DNA of 64,000 nucleotides, taken from NCBI GenBank assembly GCA_019120315.1, contig DWVJ01000036.1, positions 1 to 64,000 of the forward strand. The letters are read 5' to 3'. Below, one piece after another: positions 51,440 through 60,372 of this stretch. How positions within the stretch are numbered: position 1 is the first letter of the stretch; each line of letters begins with the position of its first letter. Position numbers and translations under genes: made by a program. The notes beneath the pieces are model-generated. The model was not told the DNA's origin and made no database searches. It was given only the letters and a program-made list of their open reading frames with translations. The stretch comes from Candidatus Ruminococcus avistercoris. GTDB taxonomy: Bacteria; Bacillota; Clostridia; Lachnospirales; Lachnospiraceae.

Positions 51440-52479
51440 TGGGAGTATCACAGATAATGATGGCGTTGATATGGTTTGGACTGATACCGGTGATGCTGGG
51501 GATGCTTTATACCAAGTTTTCACAGCAAAACAGAGATTCTCTGATGTTGAATTACTGTTCCGGACTTATCATCATGCTTGGCCTTTGCCAGTTGGTGACC
51601 GTACCTTACGTATTAAACCGAGGAAGCTTTACTTTTGTTTCCAATCTGTATACGGGAATCGTCATAGGACTTTGTATCCTGTCTCTTATACTGAATTTTA
51701 CTTTTTACGGCCGGATGATAAAAAAGATTGCGCAGAAGTTCAAAGGGTGTCCATGGACGGTATGGGCTGCGGTGGGTCTGATTGCCATACAGACTCTGAC
51801 GCCTGTGGCCGGCCGCCATGTCGATGATGACGACGCTTTTTATGTCGGAGCTGCGGTGGCTGCTCAGGAGACGGATGAAATGTATACGGTAGACCCCTAT
51901 ACGGGGGAAGCATACGATGAACTTCCGGCAAGGTATATTCTTTCTCCCTTTCCGGTCTTTACGGCTTCTTCGGCAAAGAACACAGGTATTCACGCTGCGA
52001 TCCTGGCGCATACGGTCATGCCGCTGTTTTTCGTTCCTTTTGCCTATATGGTATATGCGCTTCTGGGGAAGCGGCTCTTTCGGAAAGAAAAAAGATTGTT
52101 TGGCTTTTTTTTGATACTGGTGTGCCTTTTTCAGATTTTTTCCGGTTATTCTGTGTATACGCAGGGAACCTTCCTGCTGGTGCGAATCTGGCAGGGGAAG
52201 GCGCTTTTGGCGGCGGCCCTGATTCCGGCCGTATATTATTACTGTCTGCGGACGGCACAGGAAAAAAAGGGACTGGTGATCAACAGCGTGATGCTTTTGT
52301 TTCTGATGCTGGCCTGCTGTCTGGTGTCTTCCATGGGGATCATGCTGGGAGCCATTGCCATGGGTATGGCAGGCATTGGCTGTGCGCTGGTATATCGAAG
52401 ACCGGTGCTTTTGCTTTGCGGCGCATTAAGCTGCATACCAAATCTGATTTATGCATCCATATACCTTATGATAAGGTAA
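51436..52479 (+). CDS. Polytopic membrane protein, N-terminal half of GT-C-like pair 2
   Basis: The protein has 347 residues and about nine TM helices. It parallels the protein at 47638: HVDDDDAFYVGA (D133 aligned with D131), DPYTGEAYDELPARYILSPFP, GKRLFRKE and RIWQGKALLAA. The acidic run VDDDD is stronger than in pair 1. It ends after CIPNLIYASIYLMIR, the same place where pair 1 breaks. ATG 51436 overlaps the preceding TGA, so it is coupled to the exported repeat protein. GT-C-like enzyme is an inference. Confidence 0.75.
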   Translation: MMGVSQIMMALIWFGLIPVMLGMLYTKFSQQNRDSLMLNYCSGLIIMLGLCQLVTVPYVLNRGSFTFVSNLYTGIVIGLCILSLILNFTFYGRMIKKIAQKFKGCPWTVWAAVGLIAIQTLTPVAGRHVDDDDAFYVGAAVAAQETDEMYTVDPYTGEAYDELPARYILSPFPVFTASSAKNTGIHAAILAHTVMPLFFVPFAYMVYALLGKRLFRKEKRLFGFFLILVCLFQIFSGYSVYTQGTFLLVRIWQGKALLAAALIPAVYYYCLRTAQEKKGLVINSVMLLFLMLACCLVSSMGIMLGAIAMGMAGIGCALVYRRPVLLLCGALSCIPNLIYASIYLMIR

Positions 52480-52494
52480 AGAGGAGTGAAAGAT

Positions 52495-53280
52495 ATGGCG
52501 AAAACCTGGGATACGGTTATTTCAATGACAGAAAAATATGTGGGAGACAGCTGGTATCTTTATCTGCTGGGGGCCGCCTTTCTGGCGCTTCTTTTTCTCG
52601 GATGGAAGCGAAAGGAGAGCAGATTCTGGCTGGTTCTTACCGGCGTCTTTGCCTTTCTCTATCTCTGTCCGGTTACGGCCGGGATCGTTATAAAATATTT
52701 CATTGGCCGGTCTGTATACTGGCGGATGATGTGGCTGCTTCCGACGGCGGCGATGTTCGCTTACGCGGGAGCGTCTTTCCTTGGCTTGTTCCGGAAGCGG
52801 TGGCTTCAAAATGTGTTCGGGGCCGTTCTGGCGGCGGTGATCATTGCAGGCGGGACCTGCATGTATTTTCAGGGAAATTATTCTGCGGCGGATAATCTGT
52901 ATAAGCTGCCTGCCGCTACCGTGCCGGTCTGTGACATGATAAAAAAAGATGCCGGGGAAAGCGGTGTGGAGCAGGTAAAAGTCCTGGTTCCCAATGAACT
53001 GCTCTGTTCCGTCCGTCAGTATGAGGCCTCTTTTTTGATGCCCTACGGGAGGAATGCATTTAAATATGAAAATCTGACACAGAATCAGGCGGGGCTCTTT
53101 TCTCAGATGAGCAGCGACGAGGCGGATTCGGAAACCCTGAACATGCTGCTGAAAGAGGAAAAGTGCAATTATTTTGTATGGGATCGTACGGATGAAGAAA
53201 GAAGGGCGGCATTTGACCGCCTGGGATATGTGACGGTAGGCGATGTGAACGAATATCGAGTATACCGGATTGAGGAATGA
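52495..53280 (+). CDS. Membrane protein, C-terminal half of GT-C-like pair 2
   Basis: The protein has 261 residues. TM helices occupy about 16-135, then an extracytoplasmic domain of about 125 residues. YWRMMWLLPTAAM, NLYKLPAATVPVCDMI and SVRQYEASFLMPYGRNAF correspond to blocks in the protein at 48705. GAGGAG (52481-52486) is 8 nt before ATG 52495, again a strong independent ribosome site only 15 bp after the first half. The next gene (TagF-like) begins 6 bp later. Confidence 0.72.
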   Translation: MAKTWDTVISMTEKYVGDSWYLYLLGAAFLALLFLGWKRKESRFWLVLTGVFAFLYLCPVTAGIVIKYFIGRSVYWRMMWLLPTAAMFAYAGASFLGLFRKRWLQNVFGAVLAAVIIAGGTCMYFQGNYSAADNLYKLPAATVPVCDMIKKDAGESGVEQVKVLVPNELLCSVRQYEASFLMPYGRNAFKYENLTQNQAGLFSQMSSDEADSETLNMLLKEEKCNYFVWDRTDEERRAAFDRLGYVTVGDVNEYRVYRIEE

Positions 53281-53286
53281 TCGGTT

Positions 53287-54543
53287 ATGGCGAAAATAAA
53301 GAATATACTTCTTGGTTTGGTGAATCAAAATCCGGCCATAAGGCGTCCGGTGAAATATACCGTGCGCTTCCTGTGGAGGCTGCGGTATTTTCTGGTGCGT
53401 GCCGTCAGCAGGACGGACGATCATCTTTGTGTCTTTGAGGCGTACCAGGGACGCCAGTACACCTGCAGTCCGCGGGCTGTTTATGAGGAAATGCTGAAAA
53501 AGGAAGCGAAAGAGGGCTACCGGTTTATCTGGGTGTTTCGGGAACCGCAAAGCTACCGGCAGCTGGAAAATAATCCGGGCACCACATTGGTAAAGCTGGG
53601 AAGCGCCGCTTATTACAGAGCATTTGCCAGGGCAAAGTACTGGGTGGTGAATTCCCGTACCCGCCACTGCCTTGTTCCGGGAAAAGATCAGTGCTTTCTT
53701 CAGACCTGGCATGGGACGCCGCTGAAGCGTCTGGGATGCGACATCGACGTGGAAGGCAATAACGTGGTATCTTTAAAGGAAATGAAAGCAGATTACGTGA
53801 AAGAGGGAAAGCGGGTCAGCTATTTCCTCTCCCCCTCTTCTTTTTATTCGGATAAAATAGCGTCTGCTTTCGGGCTGAGTGAAGAGGAAAAGAGAAAGAA
53901 ACTCATTGAGCTGGGGTATCCCAGAAATGACGGACTTTTCGGAGATTTGGAAGAAAAGAAAAACATGGCATGTAAAAAGCTGGGCCTTCCCCGGGGGAAA
54001 AAGGTCATCCTCTATGCGCCTACGTTCCGGGATAATCAGCATACCAGGAACGGCTGCGGATTCACTTTGGGCTTTGATCTGGATTATTTCGTAAAAGAGT
54101 TTGGCAAAGAGTATGTGATGCTGTTTCGTACTCATTATTTTGTAACCGAGCAGATTGATCTTACGCCGTTTGCAGGTACTGTTTTCGATGTGACAGACTG
54201 GGATGACATCAATGAACTGTATCTGGCCAGCGATGTTTTGCTTACGGATTATTCCAGCGTATTTTTTGATTTTGCAAATCTGAAAAGACCGATTCTGTTT
54301 TTCATGTATGATATGGAGGAATACCGGAATCATATACGGAATTTTTATCTGGATTTGGAAGAACTGCCAGGTCCGGTTATCCGTACGAAGGAAGAGTTAT
54401 ACGACGCGCTTTGCAGTCTTGATGGGAAGGCGTCCTACGATGAAAAATACCGCAGGTTCCATGAAACGTATAATTATCTGGACGGCCCCCATACCAGCAG
54501 AAAAGTGGTAAACTGGATGCTGCAGCAAAGGACAAAAGGATGA
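53287..54543 (+). CDS. CDP-glycerol glycerophosphotransferase family protein (TagB/TagF-like), second copy
   Basis: The protein has 418 residues. Motifs: QTWHGTPLKRLG, LGYPRNDGLF, ILYAPTFRDN, TDYSSVFFDFAN. An N-terminal amphipathic basic region probably attaches it to the inner face of the membrane. It transfers glycerol-phosphate (or a related polyol phosphate) from the CDP donor made by TagD at 59968 to a lipid-linked acceptor. Whether it primes or polymerises cannot be told from the sequence. It overlaps the following GT4 gene by 4 bp (ATGA). Confidence 0.9.
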   Translation: MAKIKNILLGLVNQNPAIRRPVKYTVRFLWRLRYFLVRAVSRTDDHLCVFEAYQGRQYTCSPRAVYEEMLKKEAKEGYRFIWVFREPQSYRQLENNPGTTLVKLGSAAYYRAFARAKYWVVNSRTRHCLVPGKDQCFLQTWHGTPLKRLGCDIDVEGNNVVSLKEMKADYVKEGKRVSYFLSPSSFYSDKIASAFGLSEEEKRKKLIELGYPRNDGLFGDLEEKKNMACKKLGLPRGKKVILYAPTFRDNQHTRNGCGFTLGFDLDYFVKEFGKEYVMLFRTHYFVTEQIDLTPFAGTVFDVTDWDDINELYLASDVLLTDYSSVFFDFANLKRPILFFMYDMEEYRNHIRNFYLDLEELPGPVIRTKEELYDALCSLDGKASYDEKYRRFHETYNYLDGPHTSRKVVNWMLQQRTKG

Positions 54544-55682
54544 ATAGAAAAAAAGTACTGTTGGTCACCCATGTGGGCGATTTTATTCCGCAGTTTGAGA
54601 TGGATAATGTAAAGTTTCTGCAGCAGCAGGGATGTGAAATCCATTACGCAGCCAATTTCCATCTTTCCTCCTATGGGAGAAAAGGGGAGCTGTTGAAAAA
54701 TTCAGGCATAATCTGCCATCAGATTCCTTTTCAGCGATCGCCTTTCAGAAAGGAAAATTTACAGGCTTATAAGATGCTGAAAAAGATTTTTGAAGATGAG
54801 AAATTTGCCATGGTACACTGTCATACGCCCATAGGCGGGGCGCTGGCAAGGCTGGCAGGCAGAAAATTTCGTAAAGAGGGTTTAAAGGTGGTGTATACAG
54901 CCCATGGTTTTCATTTCTGTTCGGGCGCGCCCCGGTTGAACTGGCTCCTCTACTACCCGGCGGAATACCTTCTGTCCTGGCTTACGGATGTACAGATCAC
55001 GATCAATCAGGAAGATTACGATCGTGCCGCCCGTTTCTTCCATGCCGGGAAAGTGGTGCGTATCCCGGGAGTGGGAATCGATTCCAGGCAGCTGGAGAAA
55101 AGAATATTGGAAGACAGGAAGAGATTTCGGGCTTCCCTGGGGGTGGGGGAACAGGATTTCTGCCTGCTGTCTGTGGGGGAGCTTGACGCCAATAAGAACC
55201 ATGAAACGGTGCTGCGGGCGTTACAGGAGATGGACAGAAGACAGATCCGTTATCTGATCTGCGGAAAAGGCGAGCTGGAGCAGGAGCTTCAAATGAAAAT
55301 TCTGGAATACGGCCTGGAAGATACCGTTAAGCTGCTGGGCTATCGAAACGATGCCCCGGCTGTTTATGAAGCCGCAGATGTTTTCGTTTTTCCATCCCAC
55401 AGAGAAGGCTTGTCGGTGGCTTTGATGGAAGCGATGGCAAAAGGGCTGCCGGCGGTGGCTTCCCGGATCCGGGGCAATGTGGATCTGATCGTCGATGAAA
55501 AAGGCGGTCTGCTGGCAAATTCCCACAGTGCGCCGGAATTTGCCCGGGCGATTCTGCGGCTGCAAAAAGATCCCGGCCTTTGCAAAAGGATGGGAGAATA
55601 TAACAGAAAACGGGTACGGCTTTTCGACCGCGCAAAGGTGCGTTCGGTAATGGAGAAAGTTTATCAAGAGGTTTTGCGATGA
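54540..55682 (+). CDS. Family 4 glycosyltransferase
   Basis: The protein has 380 residues, GT-B fold. HCHTPIGGALARLAGR and VYTAHGFHF in the acceptor half and VFPSHREGLSVALMEAMAKG in the donor half match the EpsD/EpsF-like GT4 group. It adds a sugar from a nucleotide donor to a lipid-linked intermediate. ATGA overlaps link it with the TagF-like genes on both sides (54540 and 55679), so all three are translated together, consistent with one repeating unit. Confidence 0.92.
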   Translation: MNRKKVLLVTHVGDFIPQFEMDNVKFLQQQGCEIHYAANFHLSSYGRKGELLKNSGIICHQIPFQRSPFRKENLQAYKMLKKIFEDEKFAMVHCHTPIGGALARLAGRKFRKEGLKVVYTAHGFHFCSGAPRLNWLLYYPAEYLLSWLTDVQITINQEDYDRAARFFHAGKVVRIPGVGIDSRQLEKRILEDRKRFRASLGVGEQDFCLLSVGELDANKNHETVLRALQEMDRRQIRYLICGKGELEQELQMKILEYGLEDTVKLLGYRNDAPAVYEAADVFVFPSHREGLSVALMEAMAKGLPAVASRIRGNVDLIVDEKGGLLANSHSAPEFARAILRLQKDPGLCKRMGEYNRKRVRLFDRAKVRSVMEKVYQEVLR

Positions 55683-56863
55683 AGAAAAAACTGGCATCCT
55701 TTTTAAAATACTGTAAACCGCTGTATATGCTTTATTATTATTTCGGCACCTGCTTTTTAAATCTCATCCGTATTTTCCTGCGTACGGACAGAAAACTGAT
55801 CTTGTTCAACAGTTTTGGCGGGAAATTTTTTAACGACAGTCCCAGGGCGATTTACGAACAGATGATACGGGATCCCCGGTTTGACGGCTGCCGGATCGTC
55901 TGGGCATTTCAGCACCCGGAGGATTATCAGCTTCCCCGGGGGGAGAAGATCAGGACGGATACCCTGCGTTATTTCGTGACGGCCATGAAAGCCAGGTGCT
56001 GGGTGACGAATTCTTCTCTGGAGAGGGGACTGGGGCTGCGGGGAAAACATACGTATTTTGTCAATACCTGGCACGGTACGCCTCTGAAAAAGATGGGGAC
56101 GGATATCGGGGATGGAAATACTTCCTTTCGCAGCAAAAACAGCTGGAATATGGATCTTTTGACCACCCAGTCTGCTTATGAGGCGGATATTTTTACCCGG
56201 GTGTTTCAGTTAAACCTGGGTATCTGTCAGATCACAGGTCTGCCAAGAAACGATGAACTCTGTCGGGTATCCAAAGAACGCTGGGCGCAGATTCGCAGCC
56301 GTTTGGGGCTGCGGGAAAAAGACAGAGTACTGCTCTATGCCCCTACTTTCCGGGAATATGAAAAAAACAGCGCCAGAGAATGTATTTTTGCTCCGCCGGT
56401 GTCCTGGGCAAGGTGGCAGGAAGCGCTGGGAGAGGATACGGTGATTCTGGTGCGGGCCCATTACGAAGCGCTGCAGGCCATGAACCTGGAAGGGGAAGAG
56501 CGTGTGCGGGATGTTTCCGCTTATCCATCGCTCAATGAACTGATGATTGCTTCCGATATCCTGATATCAGACTATTCCAGCGTGTTCTTCGACTATTCCA
56601 TCCTGGAAAAACCCATGATCTGCTTTGCCTATGATTATGATCAGTACCAGAAAGAACGGGGGATGTATTTCGATATCCGGCGGTGGCTGGACTGGGGAGC
56701 AGATCAGGAGGCGGTGCTGGAACTGATACAAAAGCTTTTGGACAGGGAATTTCTGGAAAAATCTGTGGAAAAAACCAGGGCTTTTAAAGCGCGCTTTGTG
56801 GAAAGCTGCGGCCATGGCACGGAAGCGGTGCTGGAGAGGATTCATAAAAATTTCTTTTATTGA
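55679..56863 (+). CDS. CDP-glycerol glycerophosphotransferase family protein, third copy
   Basis: The protein has 394 residues. NTWHGTPLKKMGTD, TGLPRNDELC, LLYAPTFREY and SDYSSVFFDYS are present. It differs from the copy at 53287 in the N-terminus and in a shorter central loop, so it likely has a different acceptor. It starts within the stop of the GT4 gene. Confidence 0.9.
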   Translation: MKKKLASFLKYCKPLYMLYYYFGTCFLNLIRIFLRTDRKLILFNSFGGKFFNDSPRAIYEQMIRDPRFDGCRIVWAFQHPEDYQLPRGEKIRTDTLRYFVTAMKARCWVTNSSLERGLGLRGKHTYFVNTWHGTPLKKMGTDIGDGNTSFRSKNSWNMDLLTTQSAYEADIFTRVFQLNLGICQITGLPRNDELCRVSKERWAQIRSRLGLREKDRVLLYAPTFREYEKNSARECIFAPPVSWARWQEALGEDTVILVRAHYEALQAMNLEGEERVRDVSAYPSLNELMIASDILISDYSSVFFDYSILEKPMICFAYDYDQYQKERGMYFDIRRWLDWGADQEAVLELIQKLLDREFLEKSVEKTRAFKARFVESCGHGTEAVLERIHKNFFY

Positions 56864-56921
56864 CATACTGTATGTAGTATAATGAAGCAGAACTTCAGTG
56901 ATGATGAACGGGATAAAGTAT

Positions 56922-58316
56922 ATGAACCAAAGAAAAAATTTTGAACAGTACAAACGAATATTGAGATTTCTGGCCGCTATGTTTCTGGTGGCGGCTCAGA
57001 CGGTGGTTTTTGCCTTCTGCTGGTACAGTTACTTTAATCAGGAACTGCGAAAGCCATACGAAAACAAGGGAAATCTGTTGATGATCGCCGTGTATGTGGT
57101 GCTTTTGCTGGTATTTCTGGCCGCTTTTGGCGGGCTGAAAATCGGTTACATGAAGAAGGGGAATATCATTCTTTCCCAGATCCTTTCCATCGTGGCCATG
57201 CATGTCATTGTCCTGACGCTGATCCTTCTGATATCGGGTAAGCTTTACCGGCTGACGCGTCTGGCGACGGTGACCTTTGCCATGACGCTGGCGGATATTG
57301 TCCTGGCGGTGGTGTTCATCCATATATTTCATGTCCTGTACTACCGGCTCTTTCCTCCGAGAAAAATGCTGCTGGTCTACCAGGACCGGCCGCCGGAACC
57401 GCTGATGCAGAAGATGTATGCCCGGAGAGACAAATATAATATCTGTGAGCATGTCAATATTGAACTGGGGATGGACAAAATCCGGGAACTGATCCTGAAG
57501 TATGACGGGGTCATTCTCTGCGACATCCATGCGCGCAAGCGAAACAACCTGCTGAAGTTCTGTTATCAGTACGGGATCCGGGCTTATACGACGCCGAAAA
57601 TCTCGGATATTATCTTAAAAAGTGCAGAGATTCTGCCTTTGTTTGATACGCCGCTTTTCCTTTCGCGGAACCAGGGGCTTAGTTTCGAACAAAAGCTGAT
57701 CAAACGGGTGATGGATGTGGTGATCTCCGCAGTCTTGCTGGTGATTGCCAGTCCCTTTATGCTGCTCACTGCCATTGCGGTGAAGGCCTGTGACGGCGGG
57801 CCTGTGATATTCAGTCAGGAGCGGGTGACGGTGGATGGACGCAGATTCCGGGTATATAAGTTTCGCAGTATGATCGTCAACGCGGAGAAGGACGGAGTGG
57901 CGGTGCTGGCGTCCCAGCATGACAGCCGGATTACTCCGGTGGGAAAGGTGATCCGCGCCACGCGGCTGGATGAGCTGCCCCAGCTTTATAACATTCTAAG
58001 GGGCGATATGAGTCTGGTGGGTCCCCGGCCGGAACGTCCGGAGATCATGAAAAAGTATGAGGAGTCTATCCCGGAGTTTTCTTACCGGCTGAAGGTCAAG
58101 GCCGGTCTGACCGGCTATGCCCAGGTTTATGGAAAGTACAATACGACGGCCTATGATAAGCTGAAGATGGATCTGATGTATATCGAGAATTATTCTCTTT
58201 TGATGGATCTGAAACTGCTTTTTATGACGGTCAAGGTAATGTTTATGAAAGAAAGTACCGAGGGACTGAGCAAGGAGCAGTTGGATGAACTGATATCGAA
58301 AGAACACGTGAAATGA
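56922..58316 (+). CDS. Polyprenyl glycosylphosphotransferase (initiating sugar transferase)
   Basis: The protein has 464 residues. Four TM helices lie in the first 125 residues, a cytoplasmic domain (130-250) follows, then a TM-like hairpin near 268-290 and the catalytic domain with QERVTVDGRRFRVYKFRSM, RATRLDELPQLYNILRGDMSLVGPRPERPE. It transfers a sugar-1-phosphate to undecaprenyl phosphate, the first step of a lipid-linked polymer. Here it may replace TagO. The start is unsure: ATG 56922 has GGGA upstream; 56901 and 56904 are alternatives. A TATAAT at 56878 lacks a well-spaced -35, and the palindrome acata-ctg-tatgt (56863-56875) lies there. Confidence 0.92.
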   Translation: MNQRKNFEQYKRILRFLAAMFLVAAQTVVFAFCWYSYFNQELRKPYENKGNLLMIAVYVVLLLVFLAAFGGLKIGYMKKGNIILSQILSIVAMHVIVLTLILLISGKLYRLTRLATVTFAMTLADIVLAVVFIHIFHVLYYRLFPPRKMLLVYQDRPPEPLMQKMYARRDKYNICEHVNIELGMDKIRELILKYDGVILCDIHARKRNNLLKFCYQYGIRAYTTPKISDIILKSAEILPLFDTPLFLSRNQGLSFEQKLIKRVMDVVISAVLLVIASPFMLLTAIAVKACDGGPVIFSQERVTVDGRRFRVYKFRSMIVNAEKDGVAVLASQHDSRITPVGKVIRATRLDELPQLYNILRGDMSLVGPRPERPEIMKKYEESIPEFSYRLKVKAGLTGYAQVYGKYNTTAYDKLKMDLMYIENYSLLMDLKLLFMTVKVMFMKESTEGLSKEQLDELISKEHVK

Positions 58317-58336
58317 TGAAATTTCTTTGTTTTTTC

Positions 58337-58365
58337 TTGCCAATGGAAGAAAAAAGTGATATATT
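58337..58365 (+). promoter_or_regulatory. Promoter of the tagG-tagH-tagD-GT2 operon
   Basis: TTGCCA (58337-58342), 17-bp spacer, TATATT (58360-58365), then a leader of about 60 nt. Confidence 0.6.
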
Positions 58366-58432
58366 GGCGCAGTAGACGCAGTCGGAGAAGCGTTTTTTGG
58401 CGCGTCAGATTAAAAATAAGGATGAGAGAAAG

Positions 58433-59212
58433 ATGAGATTTTTCAGTGATACCGCAAAATATGCGGGCTACGTTGTGCGGGCCGCGAAATCGCAGCTGAA
58501 GGCGGAGGTGGCAAACTCCTACCTGAACTGGGTCTGGTGGATTCTGGATCCTTTATGCTTTATGCTGATTTACGCCTTCATTTTCGGCGTTGTGTTCGAT
58601 GGAAGGGAACCCTATTTTGCAGCGTTTATTTTCGTAGGGTTGACGGCATGGAATTTTTTTAATAAATGTTCCATCAGCAGTGTCAAGATGGTGAAAAGGA
58701 ATAAGGCGATTATCGACAAAGTATATATTCCCAAATATGTCCTGGCTTATACCAGGATGGGAGTGGACGGTTTTAAGATGATGATTTCCTTTGCCATTAT
58801 CGTCTGCATGATGGCGGTATACCGGGTTCATCTTACCTGGAACGTGGTTCTGGTGATCCCGATTCTGGCATTGCTTTTGATCATAACCTTTGCAGCCATG
58901 ACGATCCTGATGCATCTGGGTGTATTTGTGGAGGATATGAGCAATATCGTTACGATTTTATTCCGTCTTTTGTTTTATGTCACCGGTATTTTCTATTCGG
59001 TATACAAAAGGCTGCCGGCGCCTTACGGCGAATGGGCTCTGCGGCTGAATCCCATGGCCTTTATCCTGGACGGCCTTCGCAAGTGCCTGCTGTACGGGGA
59101 GACCCCGGATATGCGGATTTTTGCCGTATGGATGGTGATCGGCCTTTTGGTGGCGGCGCTGGGCGTGAAAATTATCTACCGTTATGAAAACGGGTATGCA
59201 AAGGTGGTTTAG
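58433..59212 (+). CDS. tagG: Teichoic acid / polysaccharide ABC transporter permease
   Basis: The protein has 259 residues and six TM helices, ABC-2 type. LNWVWWILDPLCFMLIYAFIFG and LRLNPMAFILDGLRKCLLYG match TagG-like permeases. It exports the lipid-linked polymer with TagH. ATG 58433 follows AAGGA at good spacing; TTG 58397 in frame has no site. TagH starts 6 bp later. Confidence 0.9.
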   Translation: MRFFSDTAKYAGYVVRAAKSQLKAEVANSYLNWVWWILDPLCFMLIYAFIFGVVFDGREPYFAAFIFVGLTAWNFFNKCSISSVKMVKRNKAIIDKVYIPKYVLAYTRMGVDGFKMMISFAIIVCMMAVYRVHLTWNVVLVIPILALLLIITFAAMTILMHLGVFVEDMSNIVTILFRLLFYVTGIFYSVYKRLPAPYGEWALRLNPMAFILDGLRKCLLYGETPDMRIFAVWMVIGLLVAALGVKIIYRYENGYAKVV

Positions 59213-59218
59213 TGGGAG

Positions 59219-59953
59219 ATGGAAAATCAGAAATATGCAATTGAAGTTAAGGATCTTCATATCAGTTACCGATGCCTGAAATCCTTTTCCGTTAAGAAGA
59301 GTTTTTTTAAACTGAAAAAAACCAAGCCGGAGATTTATGAAGCAGTGCGCGGAGTCTCTTTCAAAGTAAAAAAAGGGGATATTCTGGGAATCGTAGGGAA
59401 AAACGGAAGCGGAAAGTCCACGCTGCTGCGGGCGCTGGCGGGCGTCTTCTCGCCGGATTCCGGTGAAATCGATCTTCACGGTTACACCATATCGCTGCTG
59501 GCCATCGGCGTGGGATTTCAAAAGGCTTTAAGCGGCCGGGAGAATATTTATCTGTCCGGAATGCTGCTGGGATTTTCCGAGGATCAGATCAGGGAAAAGA
59601 TTGATGAAATCATCTCTTTTGCGGGGCTGGGGAAATTTATCGACATGCCGGTGCAGACCTATTCCAGCGGCATGTATTCCAAACTGGCTTTTTCCATCAC
59701 GGCCATTCTGGAGACGGATATCATGCTGATCGACGAGGTGCTCAGCGTGGGGGACGCCAAGTTCAAGAAGAAAAGCTATAAGAAAATGAAGGAACTGATC
59801 ATGGATGAGAATCGTACCGTTATTATCGTCTCCCATAATTCCGATACGATCCGCAATCTTTGCACCAGCGTACTCTGGCTTCATGAGGGAGAGGTCCGGA
59901 TGATGGGAAATACGGATGAAGTTATGGATGCTTATGATGAGTTTATGCAGTAA
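59219..59953 (+). CDS. tagH: Teichoic acid / polysaccharide ABC transporter ATPase
   Basis: The protein has 244 residues. Walker A GIVGKNGSGKSTLL, signature YSSGMYSKLAF, Walker B IMLIDEVLSVGD, switch His in IIVSHNSDT. The N-terminal insert before the Walker A (VKKSFFKLKKTKPEIYEA) is the usual TagH/KpsT-like pattern. It lacks the long C-terminal SH3-like extension found in Bacillus TagH, resembling shorter polysaccharide exporters. Confidence 0.92.
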   Translation: MENQKYAIEVKDLHISYRCLKSFSVKKSFFKLKKTKPEIYEAVRGVSFKVKKGDILGIVGKNGSGKSTLLRALAGVFSPDSGEIDLHGYTISLLAIGVGFQKALSGRENIYLSGMLLGFSEDQIREKIDEIISFAGLGKFIDMPVQTYSSGMYSKLAFSITAILETDIMLIDEVLSVGDAKFKKKSYKKMKELIMDENRTVIIVSHNSDTIRNLCTSVLWLHEGEVRMMGNTDEVMDAYDEFMQ

Positions 59954-59967
59954 AAAGGGGAAGCAGC

Positions 59968-60363
59968 ATGAAAAGAGTGATTACTTACGGAACGTTTGAT
60001 TTACTTCATTATGGTCATATCAATATTTTAAGAAGGGCAAAGCAGCTGGGCGATTACCTGATCGTGGCTCTGTCCACGGATGAATTCAACTGGAATATGA
60101 AGCAGAAGAAATGTTATTTTTCTTATGAAGAGAGAAAACAGCTGCTGGAAGCCATCCGTTACGTGGATCTGGTTATTCCGGAAGAAAACTGGGAACAGAA
60201 AGTACAGGATGTGAAAGAGTATCATATCGACACCTTTGTCATGGGGGATGACTGGGAAGGAAAATTTGATTTCCTAAAGGAGTACTGTGAAGTGGTTTAC
60301 CTGCCCAGAACTCCGGAAATTTCAACGACACAGATCAAGCAGGATCTGAATCATAAAGAATGA
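59968..60363 (+). CDS. tagD: Glycerol-3-phosphate cytidylyltransferase
   Basis: The protein has 131 residues. Makes CDP-glycerol from CTP and glycerol-3-phosphate. The cytidylyltransferase motifs GTFDLLHYGHINIL (HxGH) and RTPEISTTQIK are intact. It supplies the donor for the three glycerophosphotransferase-type proteins in the window, so the polymer probably contains glycerol phosphate. AAGGGGAAG precedes ATG 59968. Confidence 0.96.
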   Translation: MKRVITYGTFDLLHYGHINILRRAKQLGDYLIVALSTDEFNWNMKQKKCYFSYEERKQLLEAIRYVDLVIPEENWEQKVQDVKEYHIDTFVMGDDWEGKFDFLKEYCEVVYLPRTPEISTTQIKQDLNHKE

Positions 60364-60372
60364 GAGACTGTC

